64,000 bases of DNA from Flavihumibacter sp. UBA7668 (GCF_002483205.1 NZ_DLHM01000003.1:186001-250000); one strand, 5' to 3'. Shown: positions 8,655 to 16,997, counted from the first letter of the stretch. Made by a program: numbers and translations. Notes: generated by a model not told the origin, from the letters alone.

Positions 8655-9437
8655 ATGAAATACTTTTTATACCTGTTGATTGGCGCAACATGTACGCTAA
8701 ATGCAGATGCTCAACAATGGAAACTGGTATGGTCAGATGAATTCACAATTCCCGGTTTACCGGACCCCAAAAAATGGAGTTATGATATTGGCGGCAATGG
8801 CTGGGGCAATCAGGAAAAGCAGGTGTATACAAGGGCAGACAGCAAAACAGCCAGTGTACGGAATGGATCACTTTTTATTACAGCGAATAAAACTCCGGAA
8901 GGAAAATATCATTCAGCAAGGCTGGTAACCAGGGGTTTGGCCGACTGGCGGTATGGAAGGATAGAAATCAGGGCACGCCTGCCAAAAGGAAACGGTACCT
9001 GGGCCGGTATCTGGATGTTACCCACAGATGATGCATACGGTGATTGGCCAACGAGTGGAGAAATAGACATTCTGGAGTTTGCCGGATACCAACCCGATTC
9101 CATTTTCACCGGCCTTCACCTGGATGCTTACAACCAGGAGCTCGGCAACCAGAAAAGAAAGGGGCATTACCTACCCATGAACTCGCAGGATTTTCACATT
9201 TATGCCATTGAATGGCTGGAAAACCACATCCATTTCAAAATTGATGGCAATACCGTCTACTCCTTCAAAAAGCAAAAGGATGAGATGGAAGTATGGCCGT
9301 TCGATCAGCCTTTTTACCTCATCATGAACCTCGCCATTGGAGGAAGATCAGCAGGAGAAAAAGGGATTGATGACAATCTATTGCCTCAATCCCTGGAAGT
9401 TGATTATGTGCGGATTTCCCAACCCGCGGCCCATTAA
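8655..9437 (+). CDS. secreted GH16 endo-beta-glucanase (laminarinase type)
   Basis: 260 residues: a signal peptide (MKYFLYLLIGATCTLNADAQ, cleavage likely near residue 19) followed by a single GH16 jelly-roll domain. The catalytic motif GEIDILEFAGY is at 135-145: Glu136 as nucleophile, Asp138 as helper and Glu141 as acid/base. The extra residue between D and E (DILE) is the beta-bulge form of GH16 seen in laminarinases and lichenases. Expected to cut beta-1,3 or mixed-linkage beta-glucans in the periplasm or outside the cell. No type IX sorting domain is visible at the C-terminus and no carbohydrate-binding module is attached. It overlaps the convergent CDGSH gene by four bases. Confidence 0.92.
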   Translation: MKYFLYLLIGATCTLNADAQQWKLVWSDEFTIPGLPDPKKWSYDIGGNGWGNQEKQVYTRADSKTASVRNGSLFITANKTPEGKYHSARLVTRGLADWRYGRIEIRARLPKGNGTWAGIWMLPTDDAYGDWPTSGEIDILEFAGYQPDSIFTGLHLDAYNQELGNQKRKGHYLPMNSQDFHIYAIEWLENHIHFKIDGNTVYSFKKQKDEMEVWPFDQPFYLIMNLAIGGRSAGEKGIDDNLLPQSLEVDYVRISQPAAH

Positions 9438-9661
9438 GGTGTTTTTTTAGGAGGTAGGGCAAATGCAATGGCTTCGTGTTCAAAATGCCCCTTGTGTGAA
9501 CCATCGCAAAAAGGTTTATTCTGGGACAGCCCACAGCGACAGATGCTCACCAGCGTTCTACCCCCCAGATCATAGAGATTACCTTCTTTATCACGGATTT
9601 CAAAATCGCCTTCAATTCGCAAAGAACCATTATTATTTACAGTAATTGTGGTAGTAGCCAT
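9434..9661 (-). CDS. CDGSH iron-sulfur domain protein
   Basis: 75 residues. The 2Fe-2S binding motif is intact: C41-R-C43 ... P-F-C52-D-G-S-H56, the three-Cys/one-His ligand set of the mitoNEET family. A short N-terminal beta region (MATTTITVNNNGSLRIEGDFEIRD) comes before the motif, as in the bacterial single-CDGSH proteins. Cytoplasmic, with a probable redox or cluster-transfer role of unknown target. It is convergent with the GH16 gene (four-base overlap) and divergent from the DUF1415 gene, 44 bases away. Confidence 0.92.
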   Translation of the reverse strand: MATTTITVNNNGSLRIEGDFEIRDKEGNLYDLGGRTLVSICRCGLSQNKPFCDGSHKGHFEHEAIAFALPPKKTP

Positions 9662-9705
9662 TCGTTCAAATTTTATGCTGCGAAAATAAGGGTTTAATTT
9701 GCAGC

Positions 9706-10251
9706 ATGCAGGAAGCTCAACAAATCATTCAGGAAACAAGACAATGGATTATTTCTGTTGTGATTGGTTGTAATTTTTGCCCCTTTGCTGCAAGGGAAAT
9801 GGAGCGCAACTCGGTACATTTCGAGTTGGCAGAATCGCCTGCAGCCGCTACCATACTTCTTCAATTGTATAATCTGATGGAAAAAATGGAAGAAGACCGT
9901 TCGGTTGAAACGGCCTTCCTTATTTTACCGGTGGACTGGTCCGATTTTATGCTCTACCTCGACCTGATTGATCAGGCTGAGGGATTAATTGAAGAACAGG
10001 ATTTTGAAGGAATTTACCAGGTGGCGAGTTTTCACCCCGCTTATCAGTTTGCAGGTTCTCCACTTAATGACCCTGCCAATTTTACCAACCGATCCCCCTA
10101 CCCTATGTTACACCTTTTACGGGAGGAAAGCGTGGAGAAAGCCCTTGAGTTGTATCCGGGAGATCCGGAAGAGATTCCCGAGCGGAATGTTCGTTTTGCA
10201 CGGGAGAAAGGCCTTGCATATATGAAATCCCTCTATACGAAAGGAGCATAG
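9706..10251 (+). CDS. DUF1415 family protein
   Basis: 181 residues matching the DUF1415 family: an N-terminal CNFCPFA cysteine pair (C22 and C25), then VASFHPAYQF at about 106-115 and NRSPYPMLHLLREESVEKAL at about 127-146, all strongly conserved in that family. Soluble and cytoplasmic. No function is established for the family; the C-x-x-C near the N-terminus could bind metal or be redox-active, which is inference. Single gene with its own 44-base upstream region shared with the CDGSH gene. Confidence 0.85.
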   Translation: MQEAQQIIQETRQWIISVVIGCNFCPFAAREMERNSVHFELAESPAAATILLQLYNLMEKMEEDRSVETAFLILPVDWSDFMLYLDLIDQAEGLIEEQDFEGIYQVASFHPAYQFAGSPLNDPANFTNRSPYPMLHLLREESVEKALELYPGDPEEIPERNVRFAREKGLAYMKSLYTKGA

Positions 10252-10340
10252 TGCCGTTTATCCTAATTTACCGGCTATTAACCTTCTACCGGATAAATCC
10301 TGCTTAGTTTTGCTATCCAATCCGGTTCCCCCTTAGAAAC

Positions 10341-10368
10341 ATTTCGGTAAAAAATATTTTACCGAAAT
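10341..10368. repeat. perfect 12-bp inverted repeat upstream of the sigma-factor promoter
   Basis: ATTTCGGTAAAA and its exact complement TTTTACCGAAAT are separated by AATA. The right arm runs directly into the promoter-like ATAGGGGTA element that starts at 10367. There is no T run after it on either strand, so an operator or a cruciform/RNA hairpin is more likely than a terminator for the upstream DUF1415 gene. Confidence 0.85.
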
Positions 10369-10396
10369 AGGGGTAGATCATTCTTCAGTTGTCGGA
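10367..10396 (+). promoter_or_regulatory. putative ECF-sigma promoter of the sigma/FecR operon (GGGGTA-N15-GTCGGA)
   Basis: ATAGGGGTA (10367-10375), a 15-base spacer, then GTCGGA (10391-10396). The same two blocks with the same spacing occur at 13861-13890 before the TonB receptor. A copy in front of the sigma gene itself and a copy before the receptor is the layout expected for an autoregulated ECF sigma factor. The assignment rests on this internal repeat and on position. Confidence 0.6.
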
Positions 10397-10455
10397 AGAT
10401 AAAAGACCCCGTGTTGTTGAGTTATTCCTTACGATACCAGCATGAACCAACTAAA

Positions 10456-11028
10456 ATGGCAGTTATAGAAGCCAGCCAGCCTGTAGTTCGCACCGATTAC
10501 GGATTATTGCGATTTGAAGAGGTCTTTAAAACTCATTTTAAGGAATTACATGCCTATGCCTATACCCTGGTAAAAGAAGATCTGCTGGCCGAAGAAATGG
10601 TGCAACAGGTATTTTTCAAACTCTGGGAGAAAAAAGACAGCCTGAAAATTGAATCGTCAGCAACTGCCTACTTATATAGATCCGTATACCATGAATGCCT
10701 GAATTACCTGAAACACCAAAAAGTAAAATCAGCCTATCTCAGCTATGCAAAGACAGCTACTGAATCCAGCACAGGTTCCGCTTCACAGAAAATTCAACTT
10801 AGTGAGCTGCAAAAACACCTGAATAAAGCATTGAGTGAACTACCGGAACAATGCAGGACAATTTTTCAAATGAGCCGTTATGAAGAATTGAAGTACCAGG
10901 AAATTGCAGACAGGCTCGGACTTTCAGTTAAAACAATTGAGAACCAAATGGGGAAAGCACTTCGGCTCCTCCGAGAAAAACTGAAGGATTTCCTTCCGCT
11001 TTTATTGTTAATCCTCCTTAATCTCTGA
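10456..11028 (+). CDS. RNA polymerase sigma-70 factor, ECF subfamily (FecI-like)
   Basis: 190 residues from the ATG at 10456; an in-frame start at 10411 adds 15 residues without family character. Region 2 spans about 20-90 (FKELHAYAYTLVKEDLLAEEMVQQVFFKLWE) and region 4 about 115-175 with the helix-turn-helix LKYQEIADRLGLSVKTIENQMGKAL. There is no region 3, as is usual for ECF factors. The C-terminus is a short hydrophobic tail (FLPLLLLILLNL). The FecR gene begins after a one-base gap, so the sigma factor is very probably held inactive by that FecR protein. Expected to drive its own operon and the TonB receptor from the GGGGTA-N15-GTCGGA sites. Confidence 0.93.
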   Translation: MAVIEASQPVVRTDYGLLRFEEVFKTHFKELHAYAYTLVKEDLLAEEMVQQVFFKLWEKKDSLKIESSATAYLYRSVYHECLNYLKHQKVKSAYLSYAKTATESSTGSASQKIQLSELQKHLNKALSELPEQCRTIFQMSRYEELKYQEIADRLGLSVKTIENQMGKALRLLREKLKDFLPLLLLILLNL

Positions 11029-11029
11029 T

Positions 11030-12049
11030 ATGCTGCCAGATTCCCCCCAACCTGCCATTGATGAGCTGCTGGTCAAATTCCTACTGGGAGAGGCAAGCAA
11101 GGAAGAAGCCAGTGAAGCTGGCAACTGGATTGCTGCCAGTCCTGAGAATCAACGGTATTTTGCCGAATTCAAGGTGATATGGGAATCAAGCCGGGAACTG
11201 GCTGAAAGATCCACCGTGAATGTGGAAGCAGCATGGGAAAGAATGAAGGGAAAAATAGAGGAAAGGGAGAAAAGGGGGACAGAGGAGAAAACGGGAGAAA
11301 TAGAGAAAGAGGGGAAAAGTTTGTTAAGGAGGATGGGGATACAATGGAGACGTGCTGCAGCGATTTTGGTGGTGGTACTGGCAGGCATGATTTCCTGGTT
11401 GATTTATCGGCAATGGATTTATGCAGACCAAATTGAGATAGCAAGTACAAACGATTCCAGAAAGGAAGCATTGCCGGATGGTTCAGTGATTACAATGAAC
11501 AAAGGAACATCTGTCCGCTACCCTGCCAGGTTCTCAGGAAATAAAAGAACTGTTGAATTGAAAGGGGAAGCCTTCTTTGATGTAAAACCAGACTCCAGGA
11601 AGCCATTTGAAGTAACCGTAAATGAATTAAAAATTACAGTTTTGGGAACTTCCTTTAATATTCGGGAATCGGATACTGCAACAGTTATAATTGTTGAAAC
11701 TGGTTTGGTTCGGGTAAGTGATGGGGAGCAGGTAATCGAACTCGCAAAGGGTGAAAAAACTACCATCCGGAAAAACAACAGAACCTGGCTGAAAGATAAC
11801 CAGTCGGATAAATTGTATCAATATTATAGAACCAGGTCATTCAACTGCGACAATACTCCGCTTTGGAAACTAGTGGAAGTATTGAATGAAGCCTATGATA
11901 CCAATATTGTGATCAGTAATCCCGCGATTAAAAACACACCAATCACAACCGTTTTTGAAGATCAGCCACTGGAAGAAATCCTATCCATCATCGGGCAGAC
12001 ACTTGACATTACCATCACCCGGAAAGACGATATAATATATGTACAGTAA
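11030..12049 (+). CDS. FecR-family anti-sigma factor with DUF4974 domain
   Basis: 339 residues in the usual Bacteroidota layout: a cytoplasmic sigma-binding N-terminus (1-~75), one membrane helix at about 108-127 (RRAAAILVVVLAGMISWLIY), the periplasmic FecR domain at about 135-235 and a C-terminal DUF4974 domain (~270-339), the part that contacts STN domains. Between the sigma-binding part and the helix lies an odd low-complexity stretch (~73-98) made almost only of K, E, R and G, encoded by a purine-rich run at 11245-11325. One base separates it from the sigma gene and it overlaps the STN gene by 11 bases, so all three are made together. Role: inner-membrane relay that releases the sigma factor when the outer-membrane signal arrives. 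Confidence 0.92.
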   Translation: MLPDSPQPAIDELLVKFLLGEASKEEASEAGNWIAASPENQRYFAEFKVIWESSRELAERSTVNVEAAWERMKGKIEEREKRGTEEKTGEIEKEGKSLLRRMGIQWRRAAAILVVVLAGMISWLIYRQWIYADQIEIASTNDSRKEALPDGSVITMNKGTSVRYPARFSGNKRTVELKGEAFFDVKPDSRKPFEVTVNELKITVLGTSFNIRESDTATVIIVETGLVRVSDGEQVIELAKGEKTTIRKNNRTWLKDNQSDKLYQYYRTRSFNCDNTPLWKLVEVLNEAYDTNIVISNPAIKNTPITTVFEDQPLEEILSIIGQTLDITITRKDDIIYVQ

Positions 12050-13844
12050 ACTTGTGGCAGGGACGATCATAAAGTCAATGTGTTGGATACTGTTTTTTCT
12101 GGGCAATTCAGGAAAGCTGCAAGCGCAGCAGTTGTTGAATAAAGTAATCCAGATTTCAGTCAGCAACCAACCCATACCAGATGTGCTGGAGATAATCAGC
12201 AATAAAGGAAATTTTTATTTCAGCTACAATTCCAGCATCATTCGAAAAGACAGTCTGGTAACAATAACACCTGGATTAAGAACCGTTCGAAGTTTACTGG
12301 AGCAGCTTTTCCCACAAGGATTTGAATTCAGGGAAAGCGGGCAATATATTATTATACGAAGATTACCCTTGCAACTTAGTCTTGTTTTGAAAGAATCAGC
12401 CACCAACGAAAACAATTATTATGTAAGTGGATATGTTCGGGATAATCAAACAGGGGAAGTTGTTCCGGATGCCAGCGTTTATGAGAAAGAGCGGTTGGTA
12501 GCTACCCTGACAAATCGAAAGGGATATTTTCGGATTCGATTAAAATCCCGGTATAGCAAGGCGGCACTCACAATCAGTAAAGAATTTTACCAGGACACCA
12601 CTGTAAACATACGATCGGGATACAATCAGGAAATACGTATCACGCTGGCGCCGGTAGAACTACAGGGCGCCACTGTAGTTGTAGGGCCATCTAACCTTCC
12701 CGCTCCCGACTCACTTTATATGGCGATTCCACAACCGGACAGTTCCACTCTACTCTACCTCTATAAACGAATGGACTCGCTGCGAGTTCAAAAAACGGCA
12801 TTGGGAAAATTCTTTTTATCATCCCGGCTCAAAATGCAAAGTATCAACCTCGGACGTTTTTTTACGGTAAGACCGGTACAGGTTTCGTTTACGCCTGGTC
12901 TATCCAGTAATGGCAGAATGAACGCACAGGTTGTGAATAATTTTTCCTTTAACGTATTGGGCGGTTATTCAAGGGGAGTAAATGGAGCAGAAATCGGAGG
13001 CATTTTCAATCTTAATAAAAAAGATGTGAAATATGTACAGGTGGCTGGTGTTTTAAACCTTGTTGGAGGTAATATGAGTGGTTTGCAGGTTGGTGGTGTG
13101 CACAATATGGTGTTGGATTCGGTGAAGGGTGTGCAGGTTGGTGGCGTTGTCAATTTTGTAAGGGGATCATTCACTGGAGGTCAAATTGGAGGTGTTATAA
13201 ATTATACTAATCATTCAGTTACTGGGGTACAAGTCGCCGGTGTCGGAAATATAAGCGGGCGTGAAATGAATGGTATTCAGATAAGTGGTGTATTTAATTA
13301 CGCAAAGCGATTGAATGGTGTTCAGATCGGTTTAATCAATATTGCAGACAGCTCAGACGGATATAGTATCGGATTAATCAATGTAGTTCTAAAAGGATAC
13401 CACAAGCTGGCATTGTATTCCACTGATATTACTCCTTTTAATGCAGCCTTCAAAACAGGCAACCATAAGTTGTACAGCATATTGCTGGGAGGCGTTCATC
13501 CGGATACCGGGCGAAGGGTAATCAGTTTTGGCTATGGTATTGGAACAGAGAGAAAAATAAGCAAATCGTTTTCACTTAATATTGAAGCCAGTACTCAATA
13601 TTTATTCCTTGGTAGTTGGGAATATACCAATCTGCTTACAAGAGGAACGGTGAATCTGCATTGGAAAATCGGACGATATTTTTCTCTGTTTGCCGGACCT
13701 GCATTCAATGTCTATCAATCGGACCAGGACACAAAATTTCACGGTTATGCACATCCGATACCTGGCGAATCATACAAAAGCTTTTCATTGGGTGGCAATC
13801 GTACCGGTTGGTTTGGGTGGAATGCAGGAATTCATTTATTTTGA
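12039..13844 (+). CDS. STN / carboxypeptidase-regulatory / LA_2272 surface-repeat protein
   Basis: 601 residues. The N-terminus resembles a signal sequence (to about residue 30). An STN domain follows at about 32-105, the domain that in FecA-type receptors touches FecR. A CarbD-like beta domain is at about 127-210 (VSGYVRDNQTGEVVPDASVY). A linker leads to about ten repeats of the G-x-Q-V/I-G-G-V-x-N type from about 310 to 450 (LA_2272-type surface repeats), and a C-terminal beta-rich part rich in aromatic residues, ending in F, as in outer-membrane strands. There is no TonB plug. The gene overlaps fecR by 11 bases and precedes the TonB receptor, so the STN signalling domain sits in a separate protein from the transporter. 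Ligand unknown. Confidence 0.82.
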   Translation: MYSKLVAGTIIKSMCWILFFLGNSGKLQAQQLLNKVIQISVSNQPIPDVLEIISNKGNFYFSYNSSIIRKDSLVTITPGLRTVRSLLEQLFPQGFEFRESGQYIIIRRLPLQLSLVLKESATNENNYYVSGYVRDNQTGEVVPDASVYEKERLVATLTNRKGYFRIRLKSRYSKAALTISKEFYQDTTVNIRSGYNQEIRITLAPVELQGATVVVGPSNLPAPDSLYMAIPQPDSSTLLYLYKRMDSLRVQKTALGKFFLSSRLKMQSINLGRFFTVRPVQVSFTPGLSSNGRMNAQVVNNFSFNVLGGYSRGVNGAEIGGIFNLNKKDVKYVQVAGVLNLVGGNMSGLQVGGVHNMVLDSVKGVQVGGVVNFVRGSFTGGQIGGVINYTNHSVTGVQVAGVGNISGREMNGIQISGVFNYAKRLNGVQIGLINIADSSDGYSIGLINVVLKGYHKLALYSTDITPFNAAFKTGNHKLYSILLGGVHPDTGRRVISFGYGIGTERKISKSFSLNIEASTQYLFLGSWEYTNLLTRGTVNLHWKIGRYFSLFAGPAFNVYQSDQDTKFHGYAHPIPGESYKSFSLGGNRTGWFGWNAGIHLF

Positions 13845-13860
13845 TTTTTTTTATGGCTAC

Positions 13861-13890
13861 ATAGGGGTAAATGTATAATTGATTGTCGGA
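13861..13890 (+). promoter_or_regulatory. putative ECF-sigma promoter of the TonB receptor (GGGGTA-N15-GTCGGA)
   Basis: ATAGGGGTA (13861-13869), a 15-base spacer, then GTCGGA (13885-13890), 14 bases before the receptor's ATG. Both blocks and the spacing equal those at 10367-10396, and the downstream AAAAGA is also shared. It lies in the only gap (60 bases) inside this locus, allowing the receptor to be transcribed separately from the sigma operon. Confidence 0.6.
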
Positions 13891-13904
13891 TAAGAAAAGA
13901 TCTT

Positions 13905-16250
13905 ATGTTTCGCAAAATCATTAACCTTATCCTTCTATTATCAACCTGTTCCGGATTAGCTCAGGCACAGGTAAAACAAACCATTAAAGGTCAGTTAACA
14001 GATCAATTATTGCAACAGCCAATTGCTGGTGCAACAGTTGAAATAATCGGACAACAACGATCCACCACTACTACTGCTGACGGGAATTTTAAATTCACAC
14101 AGATACCAATAGGAATGCATCAGATACGAATTACACATACCGGCTACAAACCAATTCTTCTGGAAAGTATAATACTCAATGCCGGAAAGGAATTGGTATT
14201 GAATCTTGGTATGGAGTTGGATGTTCAGAGTCAGCAGGAAGTGGTAGTAAAGGCGCGATCAGTTCGTTCAAAACCATTAAATGAACTCAGTTTGGTAAGT
14301 GCCCGCGCATTCTCCGTTGAAGAAACACAGCGTTATGCTGCAGCGGTAAATGATCCCCTACGGATGTCCACAAGTTTTGCGGGCGTAATCAGCCCAAATG
14401 ATGGAGGTAATCATATTGTGGTACGGGGTAATGCGCCGAATGCCTTGTTGTGGCGGATGGAAGGAATTGAGATTCCAAATCCCAATCACTTTGCGTTACA
14501 GGGAAGCAGTGGTGGAGGAATTTCAATTCTTAGCGCCCAGGTTCTGGCAAATTCAGATTTTGTTACGGGAGCATTTGCTGCAGAATATGGAAATGCAGTT
14601 GGTGGTGTGTTTGATTTACGATTAAGAAAAGGAAATAATGAGAAACGGGAACACACAATAGAAGCCGGTGTATTGGGTATAAATCTTGCCAGTGAAGGGC
14701 CGTTCAGTAAAAATTACAAAGGTTCGTATTTAGTAAATTATCGGTATTCAACATTGGGATTGCTTAGTAAAATGGGATTAAAGACAGTAGGCGAAGGCAG
14801 CACTAATTTCAGTGATTTATCTTATAATATTTCATTACCCGCCGGTAAAGCAGGAGACTTCACCATATTTGGCATGAACGGATGGAATGATCAGGAATTT
14901 CCATTGGAAAAAGATCCGTCAAAATGGGAAGAAGAATGGAATCGGTATGGAGGATCATTTAAAGGATTTACGAGTGGAAATGGAATCACACACACGATTT
15001 CATTGTCAAAAAAATCAAGATTAAAAACGGTTTTATTAAACAGCACACAGAATACTACCAATGATCAGCAATACATTGCGCGTCCGGATAGTATAGTGGA
15101 TGCATTTCGGGAGAAATTCATAACCAGAAAGTGGACACTGAGCTCCACACTAAATACTCAACTAAACAGAAAGCAGGCACTGAGAACCGGTATTATTGCA
15201 CAGCAAATTGATTTCAATTATCTGCAGCGTTCAAGAGAAAATAATGCGGCGCCTGTTGAAGAAAGAATTAATGTTAACGATGAGACACAACTGGTTCAGG
15301 CTTTTGCGCAATGGCAATACAAACCAACCAATCAATTTGTACTGACTGGCGGATTCCATTTCCTTTATTTAAATCTGAACAAAGCAACTGCTGTTGAACC
15401 AAGGGTTGCTTTACAGTGGAATCCGGACAACAAAAACAGTTTTGGATTTGGTTATGGCCTGCATAGTCAGGCACAGATTATGGGTGTGTATTTTGCACAA
15501 TCTATTATAAATGATCAGTGGGTGCAACCGAATAAGGAGCTGGGATTCACAAAATCGCATCATTTTGTAGGTTCATATAACAGGCAACTATTGAAAGGAT
15601 TGAAATTACGTGCAGAAATATATTATCAGCATCTTTATAACTTACCGGTTAGCATTTATGACACAGCCACTGTATCTACTGTAAATATTGCGGAGAATTT
15701 CGTACTGGATCCATTAACCAACAAAGGAAAGGGAAGAAACTACGGATTGGAAATTTCGCTTGAAAAACAATTGCGTAATTATTTCTATTTGCTCTTTTCG
15801 AATTCATTTTATCAGTCAAAATATACGGCTGCGGATGGAATTGAAAGAAGTACGAGGTACAATGGTGGCATTGCAAGTACCCTTACAATGGGCAAAGAAT
15901 TTGTGCACCCGGGAAACAGAAGAAGTTTTGCAGCAAATATCAAAATTATTTATGCTGGCGGGTTTCGCGATACGCCATTGGATGAAGAAGCGACCCTTGA
16001 ATTGGGTTATGCAAAATATAGGGAAGCAGATGCATTTACAATTCAGAATCCCTCTTATTTCCGTACTGATCTGCGTTTAAGCATGAAATGGAACGCAAGA
16101 AAGATGACCAGTGTTTTATCGCTTGATTTTCAAAATCTGACGAACCGAAAAAATGTATACAGCAAATATTACGACAGTGTAAAGGGTGAAATCACTACTG
16201 CCTACCAGGCCGGCTTGATTCCGGTTTTAGCTTATAGAATTGAATTTTAA
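13905..16250 (+). CDS. TonB-dependent receptor (CarbD + plug + barrel), no STN domain
   Basis: 781 residues: signal peptide (~1-21), CarboxypepD_reg-like domain (~27-110), TonB plug (~140-240, with GNHIVVRGNAPNALLWRMEGIEIPNPNHF and AAEYGNAVGGVFDLRLRKG) and a 22-strand-type barrel ending in the aromatic PVLAYRIEF. It has no N-terminal STN domain; that is on the protein encoded just upstream. It is not SusC-like (much shorter, and no SusD partner). Expected to import an unknown substrate across the outer membrane using TonB energy. Own promoter candidate at 13861-13890; the head-GIN gene follows after 25 bases. Confidence 0.93.
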   Translation: MFRKIINLILLLSTCSGLAQAQVKQTIKGQLTDQLLQQPIAGATVEIIGQQRSTTTTADGNFKFTQIPIGMHQIRITHTGYKPILLESIILNAGKELVLNLGMELDVQSQQEVVVKARSVRSKPLNELSLVSARAFSVEETQRYAAAVNDPLRMSTSFAGVISPNDGGNHIVVRGNAPNALLWRMEGIEIPNPNHFALQGSSGGGISILSAQVLANSDFVTGAFAAEYGNAVGGVFDLRLRKGNNEKREHTIEAGVLGINLASEGPFSKNYKGSYLVNYRYSTLGLLSKMGLKTVGEGSTNFSDLSYNISLPAGKAGDFTIFGMNGWNDQEFPLEKDPSKWEEEWNRYGGSFKGFTSGNGITHTISLSKKSRLKTVLLNSTQNTTNDQQYIARPDSIVDAFREKFITRKWTLSSTLNTQLNRKQALRTGIIAQQIDFNYLQRSRENNAAPVEERINVNDETQLVQAFAQWQYKPTNQFVLTGGFHFLYLNLNKATAVEPRVALQWNPDNKNSFGFGYGLHSQAQIMGVYFAQSIINDQWVQPNKELGFTKSHHFVGSYNRQLLKGLKLRAEIYYQHLYNLPVSIYDTATVSTVNIAENFVLDPLTNKGKGRNYGLEISLEKQLRNYFYLLFSNSFYQSKYTAADGIERSTRYNGGIASTLTMGKEFVHPGNRRSFAANIKIIYAGGFRDTPLDEEATLELGYAKYREADAFTIQNPSYFRTDLRLSMKWNARKMTSVLSLDFQNLTNRKNVYSKYYDSVKGEITTAYQAGLIPVLAYRIEF

Positions 16251-16275
16251 ATAATAACCATTTAGCAATTATACC

Positions 16276-16995
16276 ATGAAAAAAAACAATTTATTAGTAG
16301 CGTTTTTATGCTTTTTAATCAGCGCGGCCCTTCCTTCCTGTACAAAGGTTAATGGTAAGGGACCGGTGGTTTCCGAAACCCGGTCGGTGGAGAATTTCAG
16401 CAAGATTGACTTTGCCACGAGTGGGCGATTGTATTATAAACCGGGACCAGAGTACCGTGTTGAAATCAGGGCACAGCGAAATATTCAGGATGTTATTGAA
16501 GCCTATGTCAGCAATGGGGAATTGAATTTGAAGATTAAAAATAATACGATAATACATTCTTATGAGACCATAGAAGTATTTATTGAATCACCGGAAATTA
16601 ATGGGTTTAAGGTAAATGGTTCGGGAGATATTTATGCCAATGATCCAATCGAAACCGATCGCTTATATACGGATATTAAGGGATCTGGCAAAATTGACAT
16701 CTATCGCCTTAGTTCCGATGAATTAGAAGGGGATATTAATGGAAGTGGGGATGTACTGATACGGGGCGGATCAGTTGGAGTGGCGCGGCTGGAGATCAGT
16801 GGAAGTGGAGACATGAACCTGCTGGAATGCCAGGTGGAAGAAATGACTACGGAAACCAGTGGTTCCGGTGATATGCGGGTTTGGGTAACAGAAAAGCTGA
16901 ATTCCAAAATCAGTGGAAGTGGTTCCGTACGTTATAAGGGCAGTCCTCAGGTAACCGTAAAAGTCTCCGGTTCCGGTACTGTTTCACCGTATTAG
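16276..16995 (+). CDS. head-GIN domain (DUF2807) lipoprotein
   Basis: 239 residues. The N-terminus is a lipoprotein signal (MKKNNLLVAFLCFLISAALPSC, lipidated Cys22). The rest is a DUF2807 'head GIN' beta-helix with the repeated turn GSGD/GSGK/GSGS about every 20 residues (FKVNGSGDIYAND, TDIKGSGKIDIY, GDINGSGDVLI, EISGSGDMNL, ETSGSGDMRV, KISGSGSVRY, KVSGSGTVSPY). Probably anchored in a membrane on the periplasmic or surface side. The family's function is unknown. It lies 25 bases after the TonB receptor and is probably co-transcribed, making it the last gene of the sigma-controlled locus. Confidence 0.88.
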   Translation: MKKNNLLVAFLCFLISAALPSCTKVNGKGPVVSETRSVENFSKIDFATSGRLYYKPGPEYRVEIRAQRNIQDVIEAYVSNGELNLKIKNNTIIHSYETIEVFIESPEINGFKVNGSGDIYANDPIETDRLYTDIKGSGKIDIYRLSSDELEGDINGSGDVLIRGGSVGVARLEISGSGDMNLLECQVEEMTTETSGSGDMRVWVTEKLNSKISGSGSVRYKGSPQVTVKVSGSGTVSPY

Positions 16996-16997
16996 GA

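Noticed and set aside
10341..10368. Palindrome as rho-independent terminator of the DUF1415 gene
   Set aside because: The stem is A/T-rich and is followed by AGGGG instead of a T run on the plus strand; position directly on the promoter fits an operator better.
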